A stretch of DNA of 5,522 nucleotides, taken from positions 1-5,522 of the forward strand of contig CANJXD010000401.1 of NCBI GenBank assembly GCA_947478535.1, given 5' to 3'. Below are positions 4,716 through 5,522 of this stretch, one piece after another (positions within the stretch are counted from its first letter, which is position 1; the number at the start of each line of letters is the position of its first letter). Origin of the DNA: Acetobacteraceae bacterium (GTDB taxonomy: Bacteria; Pseudomonadota; Alphaproteobacteria; Acetobacterales; Acetobacteraceae). Position numbers and translations under genes: made by a program. The notes beneath the pieces were generated by a model. That model was not told where the DNA came from, made no database searches, and saw nothing but the letters and a program-made list of their open reading frames with translations.

Positions 4716-5522
4716 CTAGTCCAGCCCGACGAGGCCGCGCGCGAAGTCCCGGGCCGTGAAGGGGCGGAGGTCCGCGGCCTTCTCGCCAACGCCCACCATA
4801 TGGACAGGCAGGCCGATTTCCTGCGCCAGGGCGACGACGACACCGCCCTTGGCACTACCGTCGAGCTTGGTCACGGCGAGGCCGGAGACCTCGACCATCT
4901 CTTTGAAGATCTTCACCTGCTGGATCGCGTTCTGGCCCGTCGTGGCATCGAGCGTCAGCAGCACGGAATGCGGCGTCGCCGGGTCCAGCTTGCGCATCAC
5001 GCGAATGATCTTCCGAAGTTCCTCCATCAGCGCCGCCTTGTTGTGCAGGCGCCCGGCGGTATCGACCAGCAGAACGTCGAAGCCCTCCGCCTTCGCGCGG
5101 ACCAGTGCGTCATGCACCAGGCCAGCGGCATCGGCGCCCTGCTTGGTGGGGGCGACGACGGGGCAGCCGGTGCGGTCGCCCCAGATCTGCAACTGCTCCA
5201 CCGCGGCGGCGCGGAAGGTATCGCCGGCGGCGAACATCACCTTGAGGCCCTGGTCGCGATACTGCTGCCCGAGCTTGGCGATGGTGGTGGTCTTGCCGGT
5301 GCCGTTGACCCCCACCATCAGCACGACATGGGGGGCATTTTCCGCGCGGATGGCCAGCGGCGTGGCGATGGGGGCGAGGATTTCCGCGATCGCCTCCGCC
5401 AGCGCGGCCTTCACTTCCTCATCCGTCACTTCCTTGCCGAAGCGGGTCTTGCGGAAGCCCTCGACGATGCGGCGGGATGCGGCGACGCCGAGATCGGCGG
5501 CGATCAGCGTCTCCTCCAACTC
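4716..5522 (-). CDS. ftsY: Signal recognition particle receptor FtsY (5' end outside the window)
   Basis: C-terminal 268 codons of FtsY, the membrane-associated GTPase that docks the SRP-ribosome complex at the SecYEG translocon for co-translational insertion of membrane proteins. The frame stays open to the right edge, so the N-terminus (including any acidic A domain) is missing. The helical N domain begins at the edge (ETLIAADLGVAASRRIVEG). The G domain follows with all SRP-GTPase motifs in order: P-loop GVNGTGKTTT, DTFRAAAVEQL (the insertion-box / G2 region), DTAGR, TKLDG and GVGEK. It ends normally with RPFTARDFARGLVGLD and a TAG stop. The in-frame TTG near the edge (5519) is an internal Leu codon, not a start. 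No truncation or frameshift is visible in the part present. It lies 214 nt upstream of the secreted-protein operon on the same strand, and they are probably separate units. Confidence 0.98.
   Translation of the reverse strand, partial: ELEETLIAADLGVAASRRIVEGFRKTRFGKEVTDEEVKAALAEAIAEILAPIATPLAIRAENAPHVVLMVGVNGTGKTTTIAKLGQQYRDQGLKVMFAAGDTFRAAAVEQLQIWGDRTGCPVVAPTKQGADAAGLVHDALVRAKAEGFDVLLVDTAGRLHNKAALMEELRKIIRVMRKLDPATPHSVLLTLDATTGQNAIQQVKIFKEMVEVSGLAVTKLDGSAKGGVVVALAQEIGLPVHMVGVGEKAADLRPFTARDFARGLVGLD

Noticed and set aside
1..5522. Mobile element, CRISPR array, prophage or defence genes
   Set aside because: I found no regularly spaced repeats, terminal inverted repeats, transposase or integrase motifs, or nuclease or helicase motifs in any frame. 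Base composition is even apart from short intergenic patches.

Overview
The window looks like an ordinary chromosomal segment of a high-GC alphaproteobacterium. The coding sequence is strongly G/C-biased at third positions. The protein styles (an AapJ-type amino-acid binding protein pair, a DUF4189-type secreted protein, FtsY) would suit the Acetobacteraceae / Roseomonas group of Rhodospirillales. That placement is inference; no rRNA or other marker is present.

Layout. Positions 1-530 begin with a strong hairpin (6-29), probably the end of an upstream plus-strand unit. An AT-richer pocket and a small plus-strand gene for an unrecognised protein of about 65 residues follow (best start 208, end 405), then a leader with three small hairpins. 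Two closely spaced plus-strand genes come next: a NUDIX hydrolase with a short zinc-ribbon-like N-terminus (534-1085), and a secreted, Pro/Ala/Arg-rich protein of unknown function (1096-1587). They converge on a minus-strand unit with only 18 nt between the stop codons, and an 8-bp inverted repeat spans that junction.

The minus-strand unit reads from about 4600 down to 1606. It contains a secreted Cys-rich protein with a C-terminal DUF4189-like domain (4501-3686) and two tandem, paralogous AapJ-type amino-acid ABC transporter substrate-binding proteins (3673-2648 and 2637-1606). The three genes are tightly packed. At both junctions the stop codon is part of the next gene's Shine-Dalgarno sequence, so the genes are very likely co-transcribed and translationally coupled. 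All three products carry signal peptides, and no permease or ATPase gene is present. Further right, the 3' part of ftsY (SRP receptor GTPase) runs off the window edge on the minus strand. It is separated from the operon by about 215 nt holding hairpins and a candidate promoter.

How the genes relate. The unit at 1606-4501 appears to be an export-only operon: two periplasmic solute-binding proteins and one disulfide-rich periplasmic protein. The binding proteins presumably work with a permease encoded elsewhere, or act as binding or sensing proteins. The other genes are housekeeping or unknown. I see no mobile element, CRISPR array, tRNA, rRNA or defence system, and no convincing new multi-gene system. 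The orphan paired binding proteins coupled to the DUF4189 protein are the most unusual arrangement.
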